Assembly: GCA_014529385.2 (NCBI GenBank)
Contig: CM043960.1
Location: 31,357,396 to 31,421,395, forward strand
Direction of reading: 5' to 3'
Origin: Adiantum capillus-veneris
Lineage: Eukaryota > Streptophyta > Polypodiopsida > Polypodiales > Pteridaceae
DNA: 64,000 nucleotides
Below the pieces are notes generated by a model. The model did no database searches. It was given only the letters and a program-made list of their open reading frames with translations, and was not told where the DNA came from. The first letter of the stretch is position 1. Every line of letters starts with the position of its first letter. Below are positions 19,159 through 30,305 of this stretch, one piece after another. A program made the translations under genes and the position numbers.

Positions 19159-20632
19159 TGTCACCAGCGTGTGACTACTATCTATCCTTTTTGTTGATTT
19201 CTTTCTTATTATCTATTTACTTTCACTTTTTGGAAACACCCCTCGGGAAATCTAACTGCCCTGCATTGCATAGCTAGTGTGGAACTGTCCAGAGGGAGTC
19301 CAAGCCTGAGGGCAAGACAGCACTAAAGTTGGACAAGGACTATGGTTAGCCAAGTGGGGTCATTGACTAGCCAAACTGGAATCCTTTGTTACAGAGGCTA
19401 CATTTCAGTTCTGGGTGTGGCTGCAATGTACAAAGAGGGTCAGATGACCTAGAAAGATACACTGGCAACATCTCCTAAAATTTAGGGAACTGCTATTTTG
19501 GGACTTGAAAATGTGTTTCCGTCATTACCTCCAGAATGACAAGGAGAACATTTTCTTACTCTGCCGTGAAGTCAACTAGGCGACCGGTTGGGAGATTTTT
19601 AGGCGGCAACCCCAAAACGGGAAAATGCTTATAATATGCCAAGTGGCACCTTCTGGTGCACTTTCCTCATGCAAGAGAAGGGGGCGCTGATTTTAGAGAG
19701 GAGAAGGGCTCATTTTCAATATGTCACAGGTTAAGAGCTATGGAGTGCTTGCTTTCCCTCCTATGTACAGTGCGGTGCCAGGAGTGATGCCCTGCACGCT
19801 ACGCACTGCCCTCTCTCCCCTCTATGGCAATATGTTATGCCCCTCTGGTGGGTTTTTCATTTGACCAATGTACAGTTGTGTGGGTTCATGCGCGATTGCC
19901 GAGGCAAGAGGCTCTTGCACAGGTACTGGATTAGCTAGCGGCTAATCCCCCGCACGTACAGGTGAATTCGGAGAGATTTCACGCCAAATACCTCGTCCGA
20001 TTCAAAGGGCAAGTAGCCCTACAGGTGCGGGAGCTCGAGAACTTGCTACGGATGCGACCGGCACGCGAAACGGAGCCCGAAACAGTAAATTACAGTCTGC
20101 TGTGTATTTTTGCAGGTTTAGGGTTTTGGCCCTAAACGGTCCCTAAGACCCCCAGGAGGTTCAGGGACGCGAGGGGACCGCTGTACAGGTGATCTGGCGC
20201 ATTTTCGGGGCTGAAAACAGAGAATTCAGCTTGCTGCAGATTCTCGCCAGGTTTTGCAAAGTGCCCGTATGCGTCGGGAAAGTCAGTCAATGCGTGGGAA
20301 TACTGACTGTGAAGGGTCCTAGTACAGTTATGCTGCCGAAATCGGGCCGGAACAGTTGAAATTCAGCCAAGTTTGTGCGGGGCAGCTTGTAGGGAACCAC
20401 AGCGTTTATTCCCTCTTTTGAACAATAAAGAAATACCGAAAGGGGCGCCTAAGTTAGGGGCCAATCTGGTGTCGGTCTACTCATACAGGTGCAATCTAGC
20501 AGCCTGTATCCCTCTCCCCTTTGTTGTGTCTTGAAAGTACAAGTAAAGTGGACGACAAATTAAATGGGTGAAAGCAAATAAGGTTTAAGTTTAAAGTCTA
20601 CCGCCCTTTTTGGATTGAACAGGCCGGTTACA
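19159..20632 (+). repeat. 5' LTR of chromovirus
   Basis: 1474 bp, TGTCACCAGCGTGTGACTAC to GGCCGGTTACA. It contains AATAAAGAAATACCGAAAGG (about 20424), with an AATAAA polyadenylation-like signal. Short ORFs inside are not conserved in the 3' copy. Confidence 0.95.
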
Positions 20633-20650
20633 TGGTTCCATCGATGGGAT
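20633..20650 (+). other. putative primer binding site, unassigned tRNA
   Basis: Starts TGGTTCCATCGATGGG directly at the LTR end. The leading TGG fits pairing with tRNA CCA, but the rest is not the initiator-Met PBS seen in the other elements here. I could not assign a tRNA. Confidence 0.45.
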
Positions 20651-20679
20651 TAAATCACTTTTTCCCATAGAAGTGAGCC

Positions 20680-23278
20680 TTGGTCAGTTTGGGCTTGAAG
20701 ACACAGGGGATCATAGACAAAACACAGGGAATTGTAATTATGGCTGACAAACCAGATGATGTGACTGAAGAGGTTTCCTCTTCACAAAGTCAACAGACAC
20801 ATGAAGTGGGTGACTCCTCAAGACCACCACAGACAAATAATGATATATTCAGGACCCAGTTGGCTACTGCTATGGCTATGTTCACACAAGTAATGCAGAA
20901 TCCAAGGTTTTTAGCGTTTCTGCAACCTCCTGTTCCGTCTCAGCAAGTTGGGTCACTGGATCATATTCAAAAGCCTATTAAGGCTCGAGCATAGGTGATT
21001 CGTACTGCACAGTCAATGGAAACACCTGTACACTTAACGGAGAACATGCAATCTCCAATACCTGTGCCTAAGGTGCAAGAACAGGTGGCTGAGATGCCAG
21101 TCTTTCAAGCTGTATCAGTTCAACCCGCCACTTTTCAGCAGCCTGTAGCTGGTTCTAATAGGCAAGAAAGTAACCTATAGGCTATGTACCAGGTCTTCCC
21201 ACCACCTTCAGTACACCCTGGCTATTTTGGAGGTGGATCGGTATTCTAGAGCATGGCTGGTCATGCACCTGGAAATCAGTTTTACACGCCAGGAACAGTG
21301 TTCGAGGGTGCTCAAACGATGATGCCTAACCCCATGTATGGTGTCACGGGCATGCTACCAAGGTTTCAAAGCACTCAGGGTCAATTTGGGATGCCGCAGG
21401 CAAATTTTGGTATGGCTGGAATTACAAATCAGCAGCCAAATATGGCATTTCCAGGTCAACTTAATTGCAGTCAGGGAACACAAATGAATCCTAACAGTAT
21501 TCCCATGTTTCAGTCACTTCCATATGACAATTTGACGCCGCTGGAGAGGCCAACTCCGTACAAAGAAGGTGGCAAAGGTGTGACATTCACGACCTTTACA
21601 GGGTTTGATGACAAGAAGAAGGCTCTCTCATTCCTCCAGCAGTTTGACAAGGCCTATGCAGGGGGAAACTTTACAGAGGCTTCAAAGGTCCGCAAGGCAG
21701 CCACTTTCTTGACAGGGAATGCGGGACAATGGTGGACAACTTTATTGCTGCAAGGGCAAGCTCCGTCCACATGGATTTACTTCAAGCAGATTTTTGCAAC
21801 AGCATGGTTATCTGATGACTTTGAAGCAGATGTCATGACAGAATGGCACCAGCTTAATGCTGCTACTTGCAAGAATCTGGATGATTACAATCGAAAGTTT
21901 TGGAAAGATCTACTTCCAATAACTTCCTATAGGTTTGTGCCATTGACAGAACAGATTGAAAAATACTGTTGTGGCCTACCCGAAGGATTGAGAAAATATT
22001 GCACGAAGACCAAAGTCACTACTTTGACGCAGCTCATCAAGGTAGCAAACACTGGCAATGGTTTGCTCAAGGGAGAAGACTGTGAATTCAATATTGGCGT
22101 CAAGGAAGGATCAGCCAAGAAAAATTCAGCGAAGAAGTATGTTCCCAAGGAGGCTCCAAAAGGGACTCAGGAGCCAGCCAACGTAGGGAAAGACAAAGCT
22201 ACGGCTGAATCAGAAAAAGGACCAATGAAGAAATGGAAAAGACGTTTTCCTCGCAAGTCGGAAGAGCAAAAGAAGGTCCTGAGGTCAGAGAACAAATGCT
22301 TTATCTGTGAACAGCCTGGCCACATTGTTTACAACTGTCCTACAAAGAAAAGGACAGCTGATTCTGAAGACAAGGAGGACAGGAAAGGAAAGAAGCCCAT
22401 GGCTGGTCTAGTGCCAGATATGGTGGGCGACAAGCCAAATTCAGATGCAAGTGAGCTTTGCAGAGCATGGGGAAAGGTCAGGGATCAAACAGTGCTCATC
22501 TTCTTTGACCCAGGTGCCAAAGCCAACTTCATTTCCCGAGAATTGGCTTCAAAGTTGGGAATCAGACCTGAAGAGATGGGGTATACAGCAGAGGCAGGTT
22601 TGGCATGTCCTGGCCATACAGAGGCTGTGACACCCATCATTGGAAAGTTGCGTCTACATATCCAGTCCTATGTAGATGCTGAAGAATTTTACATCATGCC
22701 ACTGGACGGATGTGATGTGTTGTTAGGTATTCCTTGGTTGTTTCGTGTACAGGGAATCATGGATGCCTACAACAAAAAGATCACTGTACAGAGCAAGGGA
22801 AAGACTCACATTCTGGATGTAAAGCTTAAAGGGAAGTCCATTCCCACTGTATCAGCTTCTGCTATTACTTCTGTAATGAAAAAGCATCTTTCTACGTACT
22901 TGGTTTTTGAACGTGAAGTGTCAGATTGTGATGAATCAAATTTATCTGTGCTATATAAAGAAAGGTCAATGTTTTTACAACAGTCTAGTGACTGTTTTTA
23001 TGATTCATTACCGTCTCAATTACCGCCAAAGAGACCCGAGGACCATGTGATAGATTTGGTGCCAGGTAGTAGCCCACCAAATAAGCCTCCGTACAGGGTT
23101 AGTGCGGCTCAGCAGAAAGAGATAATGGGCCAAGTACAGGAGCTGTTAGAAAAGGGGTTGATTCAGCCCAGTTCATCTCCATTCTGTTCTTCAGTGTTGT
23201 TGGTGCAGAAAAAGGATGGCTCATGGCGTATGTGCATAGACTACCGTGCACTGAACAAGAATACCATCAAGAATAGCC
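20680..23278 (+). pseudogene. Ty3 gag-protease-RT (first part)
   Basis: One frame from 20680 to the frameshift near 23278, interrupted by TAG at 20992, 21178 and 21247. The longest piece begins at 21253 (676 residues). Order: Gln/Met-rich N-terminus; gag core (KKALSFLQQFDKAYAGGNFT, TFLTGNAGQWWTTLL); CCHC knuckle CFICEQPGHIVYNC (about 22298-22339); aspartic protease (FFDPGAKANFIS, DPG rather than DSG; then GCDVLLGIPWLF); RT start (LPPKRPEDHVIDLV, SVLLVQKKDGSWRMCIDYRA). One extra C at 23277-23278 shifts the frame before the FPIPRIDD motif. Confidence 0.93.
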
Positions 23279-25147
23279 TATAGGTTCCCTATACCTAGAA
23301 TTGATGATATTATGGACAAATTAGAAGGAGCAGCTATGTTTAGCAGGATAGATCTAAAGAGTGGGTACCATCAGATCCACATTAGGTCAGAGGATGTACA
23401 CAAGACTGCTTTTAGACCAACGTTTGGCCTTTACGAATTTTTAGTGATCCCCTTTGGTCTCACAAATGCTCCTGCTACGTTCAATAGGATGATGGACAGA
23501 ATTTTCCGTCCACACCAGCAGTTTGTTGGTACATTCTTTGATGATATGATAGTCTACTCAAAGAATGAAGAGGAGCATAGGCATCCCTTGGCCATTGTGT
23601 TCGAAGAGCGACGCAGTCATAGGTTGCTCATCAATGCAAAGAAAAGTGAGTTTTTTCTGAAAGAGATTCACTTTCTGGGACACATTGTCTCAAAGGATGG
23701 TGTCAGAATGGATCCTGCAAAAGTTGAAGCGATCAAGTCATGGCCAGATTTGAAGACGGTGCATGATGTCCGAAGCTTCTTGGGACTATGCTCCTATTAC
23801 AGAAGATTTATCCGAAATTTCGCTGAGATTGCTTCACCTTTACATGCTCTTCAAAAGAAGGCAATCACCTTTAGATGGACACAGAAAGAGATTTCAGCTT
23901 TTAATCTCTTAAAGGAAAAGATGACTTCAGATCCGGTCATTGTGTTGCCAGATCTTAGGAAGTCATTTGTGGTCCAGTGTGACGCTTGTGGTAGTAGCAT
24001 TGGTGCAGTGCTAATGCAAGATGGCAGGGTAGTAGCCTATGAGAGCAGAATTTTGCAAGGGCCAGAGATGACCATGCAGGTCTATGAGAAAGAGTTACTG
24101 GCTGTGATTCATGCGCTCTTAAGTTGGAAACACTACCTGCTAGGTGCAGATTTTGTTGTCCAAACGGACCATCAGACCTTGCGATACTTCTTGACACAGA
24201 CAAAGTTATCTGAGAAGCATATGCGATGGGCAAATATTTTGTCCATGTTCCATTTTCAGATTGTGCATGTGGAAGGCAAGAAGAACGTTGTGGCTGATGC
24301 CTTGTCAAGGAAGCCACAAATTTCAGCCGTGTCAATTCCTTATCATCATGAACTTGATGATATGAGGGAACAGTATGAAAATGATGAAGATTTTGCAAGG
24401 GTCTTCGAGCAGCTAATGGATGGACAACGTCATGAACACTATCTTCTTAAAGACGGGTTCATGATGATGCATGGCAGATTGTGTGTCACAAAGCCATTGC
24501 GACGCAAAGTTATAGAAGAGAGTCATGTCCCACCGTATGCAGGGCATCGTGGTATCGATGCTACAGTTAAAGCGGTTGAGACATTCTTCTATTGGCCTAC
24601 ATTGAGAAGAGATGTGGATGCCTTTGTGCGAGAATGCCTAATTTGCCAGAAGGTCAAGTTTGATAGGCAAAAGGCACCAGGGTTATTGCAACCACTACCT
24701 ATTCCAGACAAACCATGGGAAAGTATTGCTATGGATTTTATCTTTGATCTTCCCAGAACGCAGACAGGAAACGATGGTATTTGGACTATTATTTGCAGAT
24801 TCAGCAAGCAGGCTAATTTTATTCCTGTCAGGAAGAAGATAAAGCCAAATCAGATGGCACGCTTGTTTATGAGCAATATTTTCAAGTATCATGGCATGCC
24901 ACAGTCGATTGTTAGCAACCGTGATCCACGCATGACAAGTTTGTTCTGGAGAGGCTTGTTTGAGAATATGGGCACAACGCTCAAATTCTCTTCGTCATTT
25001 CATCCTCAAACAGATGGGCAGTCAGAAGAGGCAAATTCTACTGTCCTAGATCTGCTTAAGTGTTATGTGTCAGAGCATAAAGGAAAGTGGGAGCAGTATT
25101 TGCCATTGGTGGAGTATGCATACAATAATACAGTGCATTTATCCTGG
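23279..25147 (+). pseudogene. Ty3 RT, RNase H and integrase
   Basis: Continues pol in the next frame (a 616-residue ORF runs 23312-25162). RT has KSGYHQI, PFGLTNAPATFNRMMD and the active site FFDDMIVYS (about 23534-23560). RNase H starts VVQCDACGSSIGAVL and includes YEKELLAVIHAL and QTDHQTLRYFL. Integrase has the HHCC region (HRGIDATVKAVETFFYWPTL, CLICQKVK), the first Asp in IAMDFIFDLP, the second in SNRDPRMTS (usually SDRDP) and Glu in HPQTDGQSEEAN. The frame is lost near 25146, where about two bases are missing before GKAPFEIV. Confidence 0.95.
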
Positions 25148-25677
25148 CAAGGCACCTTTTGAGATAGTTGAAGGTGGCAAGAAAGTTTCTCCCATACTGC
25201 ATACAAAGGACAAGATATTTGAAGCAGATAAGTATGTTCAGGACATGGATGAAATGTACAAGAAGGTCAAAGTGGCCTTAGAAAAGACTCAGGCAAAGCA
25301 AAAGAAAGCAGTTGATCGTCACCGTCGTGAAGCGGTATATTCACTTGGTGATTGGGTGCTTTTACGCTTTGAAAAGGCAAGGTTAAAGAAGATGAAGGGC
25401 AAGGAAAGACTGTTTCCAAAGCTCAGCATGCGTTACTATAGGCCTTTTCAAGTGTGCGACATAATCAGTGATGTTGCATATAGGCTGAAATTGCCTGACA
25501 GTTGGAAGATTCATAATGCGTTTCATGTGAGTCTTCTCAGACCCTATGTGGGTGATGTGCCAGAGGATATGCCAGCTGAAGATCAACCAGAAGTCGAGGA
25601 ACTTGACGAGATCTTGGTCCCGGAACAGATTTTGGCACATAAAGAAAGAAAAGTGAAAGGCAAGGTTGCTAGGCGTT
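25148..25677 (+). pseudogene. integrase C-terminus and start of chromodomain
   Basis: Reads GKAPFEIVEGGKKVSPIL, a coiled stretch, then the GPY/F-like module (RYYRPFQVCDIISDVAYRL, then FHVSLLRPYVGD). Next comes the beginning of a chromodomain (EILVPEQILAHKERKVKGK), which normally directs integration to heterochromatin. The chromodomain stops after VARR, where foreign DNA begins at 25678. Confidence 0.92.
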
Positions 25678-26821
25678 GTGAGCGGGATGAAAACACACAC
25701 AGCGCCTCTATAACGACCCGACACACACTCTTGGGAAGATACACACACACACTATGGGGCACCACTCGGCTTAGACAACACACCTGGCCGAGACAGGGAA
25801 CACACCTCGGGAGTGAGAGGAGAGACACTATCCACTTGCCCACTCCACACAGACACACACACACACACACACACACCCAAAAAACTTAGCTCAAAAGAGA
25901 AGAATTTCTGATGTTTAGATACAATTGAGCTTGGGCCAACACCAATGGGGCAAACAGCTCACACAATATGGGTAAAATAAGCCAGATACAATCACAAACT
26001 GGAGCAGAAACTTCGCTCATAGGAGAAACTTACACAGAAAAATAGCAGGAAAAGAGTGAGGAATTTGGCAAAATGGACAGCGCCATCGCGTCCGGAACGG
26101 CCCAAAACCCCAGTCTACAATGTCAAAGTGCTCAAATCCGACCTCGGATGAGCAGTTTACGGCCAAAACAGGCTCCAAAATGAGCAAAAACACACCTGCG
26201 GCTGTTCCTCCTCTCTTCTCCACGTTTTTTTCTGGTCTTCTCTCAGTTTTTTCAGTTCCCACACTTAGCTTTATTAGTTGGGCACCCTTGGCCTTTTAGA
26301 TGACCTCAAACGGACCCCGAACAGGCCAAAAACTGACCTCGCAGTGCATAGTTGTCACCTTTTTGCATCATTCGCACACCTGGCACTCAGCTTTTTTCCA
26401 ATAATGCATCTCGCCACCACGTGAAGTGGCCCCAAAAAGTGGTCCTAATGATGACCTTTCTTCATAACTCTCACAAGAAAACACCACTTTGTGTCCGTAT
26501 TCATCCACGTGCAAATATTGACCCCGTTCGGTCTCCTGACGCCACTCGATGCCATCTGACGCACCTGCTTACCTCATGTCGTCGGCCCGCGGATAGCTTC
26601 CTCAAGAAGTTTTACGCGCTACCAACTCCTCCTTATTGTAGAAAAAACATACTGGTACTGGTAATAGTGAAAATCGATGCACTATGTACACCCTATCCTA
26701 CATGTACACATGTGGGCCCCACGTAACCACCTGGCTCTGGAAAATGGGCAATCCTTTATTCGATGCACCATGCATGTGTATGTACAAATGCTCAATCCAT
26801 TTCTCCAAAAAACTCCTGACA
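25678..26821. mobile_element. 1144-bp insertion in the chromodomain
   Basis: Flanked by GCGTT on both sides (25673-25677 and 26822-26826). The chromodomain reads VARR on the left and resumes LVKFRNYPPMDAKWM on the right, so this is a clean insertion. Allowing one base of ambiguity it runs TGTGAGCGGG to CTCCTGACA, which fits a solo LTR (TG...CA). It carries an AC-rich segment with (AC)n at 25856-25876 and no recognisable gene. Confidence 0.75.
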
Positions 26822-26826
26822 GCGTT

Positions 26827-26957
26827 AATTGGTAAAGTTCAGAAACTATCCACCAATGGATGCTAAGTGGATGGAAGAAGGTGAACTTGCAGAGTCGCCA
26901 ACTATGTTATCACTTTACCTGGAAGCCTTCGATTTGCAACCTACCTTGACCCCTTGA
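26827..26957 (+). pseudogene. second half of the split chromodomain
   Basis: Reads LVKFRNYPPMDAKWMEEGEL, followed by AESPTMLSLYLEAFDLQPTL and a TGA at 26955. This completes the chromodomain started before 25677. A TAA lies where the Tyr of the usual RRYLVK would be. Confidence 0.85.
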
Positions 26958-27518
26958 GTTTCAGAGCTACATGGATTGTCAGTGTGACAATGGCTTTTGA
27001 AACAAATGATGTACATGATATTTAAAGTGAGCTCAATTGAAATACTTGTTACATGAATGTTAGAGCTGTACAGATTGTCAGTTTGGCAATTGCTCTTATG
27101 GAATGTCCAAAAGTTTGGTTAGTGCTATAGAAGTGAGTATTTCTTGTCAGTTTGTCAAGGATACAGTAATTGCTTCTATTAAAGAGTACATGTGTAACTT
27201 CATTCTTAAACTGTCGGTTTGGGTATGCTCGAAAGTGTTACGGGATCCAACGTGTACTATAAGGCAGTGGCAAAATGTGCAGCTACCATTTTGTCATTGG
27301 AAAGTTAGTGACTCAAAGCAATGGCACAGTGCGAAGCTACCACTATGTCATTGGGACAGGGTTCACACGCAGGCAATACATGAGTCGACGAGGTGTTGAA
27401 TACACCAGGGTTGACAATGAGCATGTATGTGTCGTACATGTGTCGACAGGTGTTGAATACATCAGTGTTGATCGTGAGCATGTACGACATAGATGCAAAC
27501 GAGGACGTTTAAGATTTC
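26958..27518 (+). repeat. 3' untranslated region with tandem repeats
   Basis: Non-coding region between pol and the PPT containing several short diverged tandem duplications. An AGAGCT...GATTGTCAGT unit repeats with period about 102 bp near 26963 and 27062. An AGTGGCAAAATGTGCAGCTACC-like unit repeats with period 54 bp (27265 and 27319). A GTCGACGAGGTGTTGAATAC-like unit repeats with period 57 bp (27391 and 27448). Confidence 0.65.
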
Positions 27519-27530
27519 AAGAGGGGGGTA
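27519..27530 (+). other. polypurine tract
   Basis: AAGAGGGGGGTA directly before the 3' LTR start TGTCACC. Confidence 0.8.
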
Positions 27531-29005
27531 TGTCACCAACGTGTGACTACTATCTATCCTTTTTGTTGATTTCTTTCTTATTATCTATTTACTTTCACTT
27601 TTTGGAAACACCCCTCGGGAAATCTAACTGCCCTGCATTGCATAGCTAGTGTGGAACTGTCCAGAGGGAGTCCAGGCCTGAGGGCAAGAGAGCACTAGAG
27701 TTGGACAAGGACTATGGTTAGCCAAGTGGGATCATTGACTAGCCAAACTGGAATCCTTTGTTACAGAGGCTACATTTCAGTTTTGGGTGTGGCTGCAATG
27801 TACAAAGAGGGTCAGATGACCTAGAAAGATACAATGGCAGCATCTCCTAAAATTTAGGGAACTGCTATTTTGGGACTTGAAAATGTGTTTGCGTCATTAC
27901 CTCCGGATTGACAAGGAGAACATTTTCTTACTCTGTCGTGAAGTCAACTGGGCGACCGGTTGGGAGATTTTTAGGCGGCAACCCCAAAACGGGAAAATGC
28001 TTATAATATGCCAAGTGGCACCTTCTGGTGCACTTTCCTCATGCAAGAGAAGGGGGCGCTGATTTTAGAGAGGAGAAGGGCTCATTTTCAGTCTGTCACA
28101 GGTTAAGAGCTATGGAGTGCTTGCTTTCCCTCCTATGTACAGTGCGGTGCCAGGAGTGATGCCCTGCACGCTACGCACTGCCCTCTCTCTCCTCTATGGC
28201 AGTATGTTATGCCCCTCTAGTGGGCTTTTCATTTGACCAATGTACAGTTGTGTGGGTTCATGCGCGATTGCCGAGGCAAGAGGCTCTTGCACAGGTACTG
28301 GACTAGCTAGCAGCTAATCCCCCGCAGGTACAGGTGAATTCGGAGAGGTTTCACGCCAGAAATCTCGTCTGATTCAAAGGGCAAGTAGCCCTACAGGTGC
28401 GGGAGCTCGAGAACTTGCTACGGATGCGATCGACACACGAAACGGAGCCCGAAACAGTAAATTACAGCCTGCTGTGTATTTTTGCAGGTTTAGGGTTTTG
28501 GCCCTAAACGGTCCCTAATACCCCCAGGAGATTCGGGGACGCGAGGGGACCGCTATACAGCTGATCTGGCGCATTTTCGGGGCTGTAAAACAGAGAATTC
28601 AGCGTGCTGCAGATTCTCGCCAGGTTTTGCAAAGTGCCCGTATGCGTCGGGAAAGTCAATCAATGCGTGGGAATACTGACTGTGAAGGGTCCTAGTACAG
28701 TTATGCTGCCGAAATCGGGCCGAAACAGTTGAAATTCAGCCAAGTTTGTGCGGGGCAGCTTGTAGGGAACCACAGTGTTTATTCCCTCTTTTGAACAATA
28801 AAGAAATACCGAAAGGGGCGCCTAAGTTAGGGGCCAATCTGGTGTCGGTCTACTCATACAGGTGCAATCTAGCAGCCTGTATCCCTCTCCCCTTTGTTGT
28901 GTTTTGAAAGTACAGGTAAAGTGAACGACAAATTAAATGGGTGAAAGCAAATAAGGTTTAAGTTTAAAGTCTACCGCCCTTTTTGGATTGAACAGGCCGG
29001 TTACA
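27531..29005 (+). repeat. 3' LTR of chromovirus
   Basis: 1475 bp, TGTCACCAACGTGTGACTAC to GGCCGGTTACA. About 97% identical to the 5' LTR. Confidence 0.95.
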
Positions 29006-29010
29006 CACAC
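29006..29010. repeat. TSD CACAC, right
   Basis: Identical to 19154-19158. Confidence 0.9.
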
Positions 29011-29046
29011 CAAGAAAGCATAGATCGTGCTGGTCTAGAATCCTAA

Positions 29047-29196
29047 ATGGCCCAGTCAGTGAACTTCTGCTCCTGCTCCCCCAATTGTCTGCACTACAGC
29101 TTCCAATCTACCCCCGATAGAATGGCCCAAGCGATGAACTTCCGCTCCTGCTCCCCCAATCGTCTGCACTACAGCTTCCTCAATCGGCCCCTAATA
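29047..29196 (+). repeat. 75-bp tandem duplication (2 copies), open frame
   Basis: Two copies of a 75-bp unit, open in frame (MAQSVNFCSCSPNCLHYSF and MAQAMNFRSCSPNRLHYSF). The frame continues to 29304. The reverse strand is also open through the repeat, so coding is not established. I recognise no protein family. Confidence 0.5.
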
Positions 29197-29304
29197 GAAA
29201 CTGTGTCCCGGTTGGCATATCCTGAAACGAGCCCATTCAAAGAGTCCACATGTGAAGAGGCAACAAGGCAAGCACTAAAAAGCATAGCTCAAGTCTACTT
29301 ATAA

Positions 29305-29862
29305 ATGTGTTTCGAAAAGGCTTAGGCAAAATAAGTAAGAGATTCTTACTTGACTGAAACTTTGAAACAAGTATTCAAACTTTAAGCAATCACAACAAGG
29401 ATAAGTCAGCCCAAAGACTTATGATTTATCCTTCGATTCGGACTCCAGACGACAGCACAAACAAAAGACAAAAGACAAAAAAATTATACCCTGATGTAAG
29501 CTAAAAACTAAAATGATACACTACTATGAAGAGAAAAACATAACCAAACTAGTAGCAAAACATAACCAGTACAATGTTGAAAACTTGACAGCATGCAGCC
29601 TTAACTTCACTGCTTGTCCTAACAAGAAGACTAAGATCATCACCTTTATTGTGCATAGCCTGGAAAACAGCTATGCATCCCTACCCACGTCATCAGTTCC
29701 CCAAAGTAGGTGCAGGTTTGTATATAGTTTATTCACGAATGGAACATATTCTATAGAACCAACGAGCTGGTGAACTTTTTAAATGCAATTAGCATTTATG
29801 CTGCAAACAAACCAGTAATCTCCTTGAGACACATAAAAGGAGGTCAAGTTCAATAAACTCAC
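29305..29862. other. no recognisable gene (possible intron)
   Basis: AT-rich DNA, no ORF of note. If the exon-like segment at 29863-30004 is real, this would be intron or downstream sequence on the minus strand. Confidence 0.35.
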
Positions 29863-30004
29863 CTGAGGCTTAAGTGATATTCAAGGCCTGTTCCCCGTCG
29901 AACTCAACTCTTTCAGGGATGCGTGTAAAGCCACAAGTGATGGGTTGCACTAAATTGTTATGGCGTTCAATGTCTTGGTAAGAGACTTTGATGTCTTCAG
30001 TCAG
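29863..30004 (-). CDS. exon-like segment of an unidentified gene
   Basis: On the minus strand a T-rich tract ending TTTTTTTTGTAG is followed by an open 142-bp segment reading LTEDIKVSYQDIERHN, then PITCGFTRIPERVEF, and a TAA just before CAG|GTGAGT, a strong splice donor. The other two frames are stopped at once, so the phase is fixed. I do not recognise the protein. It could be the last coding exon with a spliced 3' UTR, or a relic. Confidence 0.35.
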
Positions 30005-30305
30005 CTACAAAAAAAATTCAAAGAAAAAAAAAATTATTCAGTACTAGAAACACACAACTTTGATATAATGACCATGACATAGTACAGTAATAGTTTTCTA
30101 CATAAAGCAAAACATCCTTGCAATGTGATACAAACTTACCTGCCGTTGATCAGAAATCAATCATTTAGCTCAAAGACATCCTGTTCAAATTGGTAATAAT
30201 CCATATTTTAGTAATCATTCCACCAGCAGTATGACTAAGGGATTCAAGAAAACAACATCATACATCATTTTGAAAGCATGATTGAACCAATCCAGCACAC
30301 CAAAC

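Larger units (their letters stand above)
19159..29005 (+). mobile_element. complete Ty3 chromovirus-type element
   Basis: A 9.85-kb element with both LTRs (19159-20632 and 27531-29005), a 5-bp TSD CACAC on each side, a putative PBS, gag-pol with a C-terminal chromodomain, and a PPT. The LTRs differ at roughly 40-45 sites by eye (about 97% identity), so the insertion is not recent. It is inactive: three in-frame TAG codons in gag, a 1-base insertion in RT, a deletion in integrase and a 1144-bp insertion in the chromodomain. Confidence 0.95.

Noticed and set aside
20680-21249. Programmed stop-codon read-through to explain the three TAGs in gag
   Set aside because: Three TAGs within 260 bp in a variable N-terminal region, in an element that also has frameshifts, fit decay. 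Read-through elements normally have a single stop at the gag-pol border.
23955-24398. 147-aa minus-strand ORF within the chromovirus pol
   Set aside because: Antisense shadow of RNase H.
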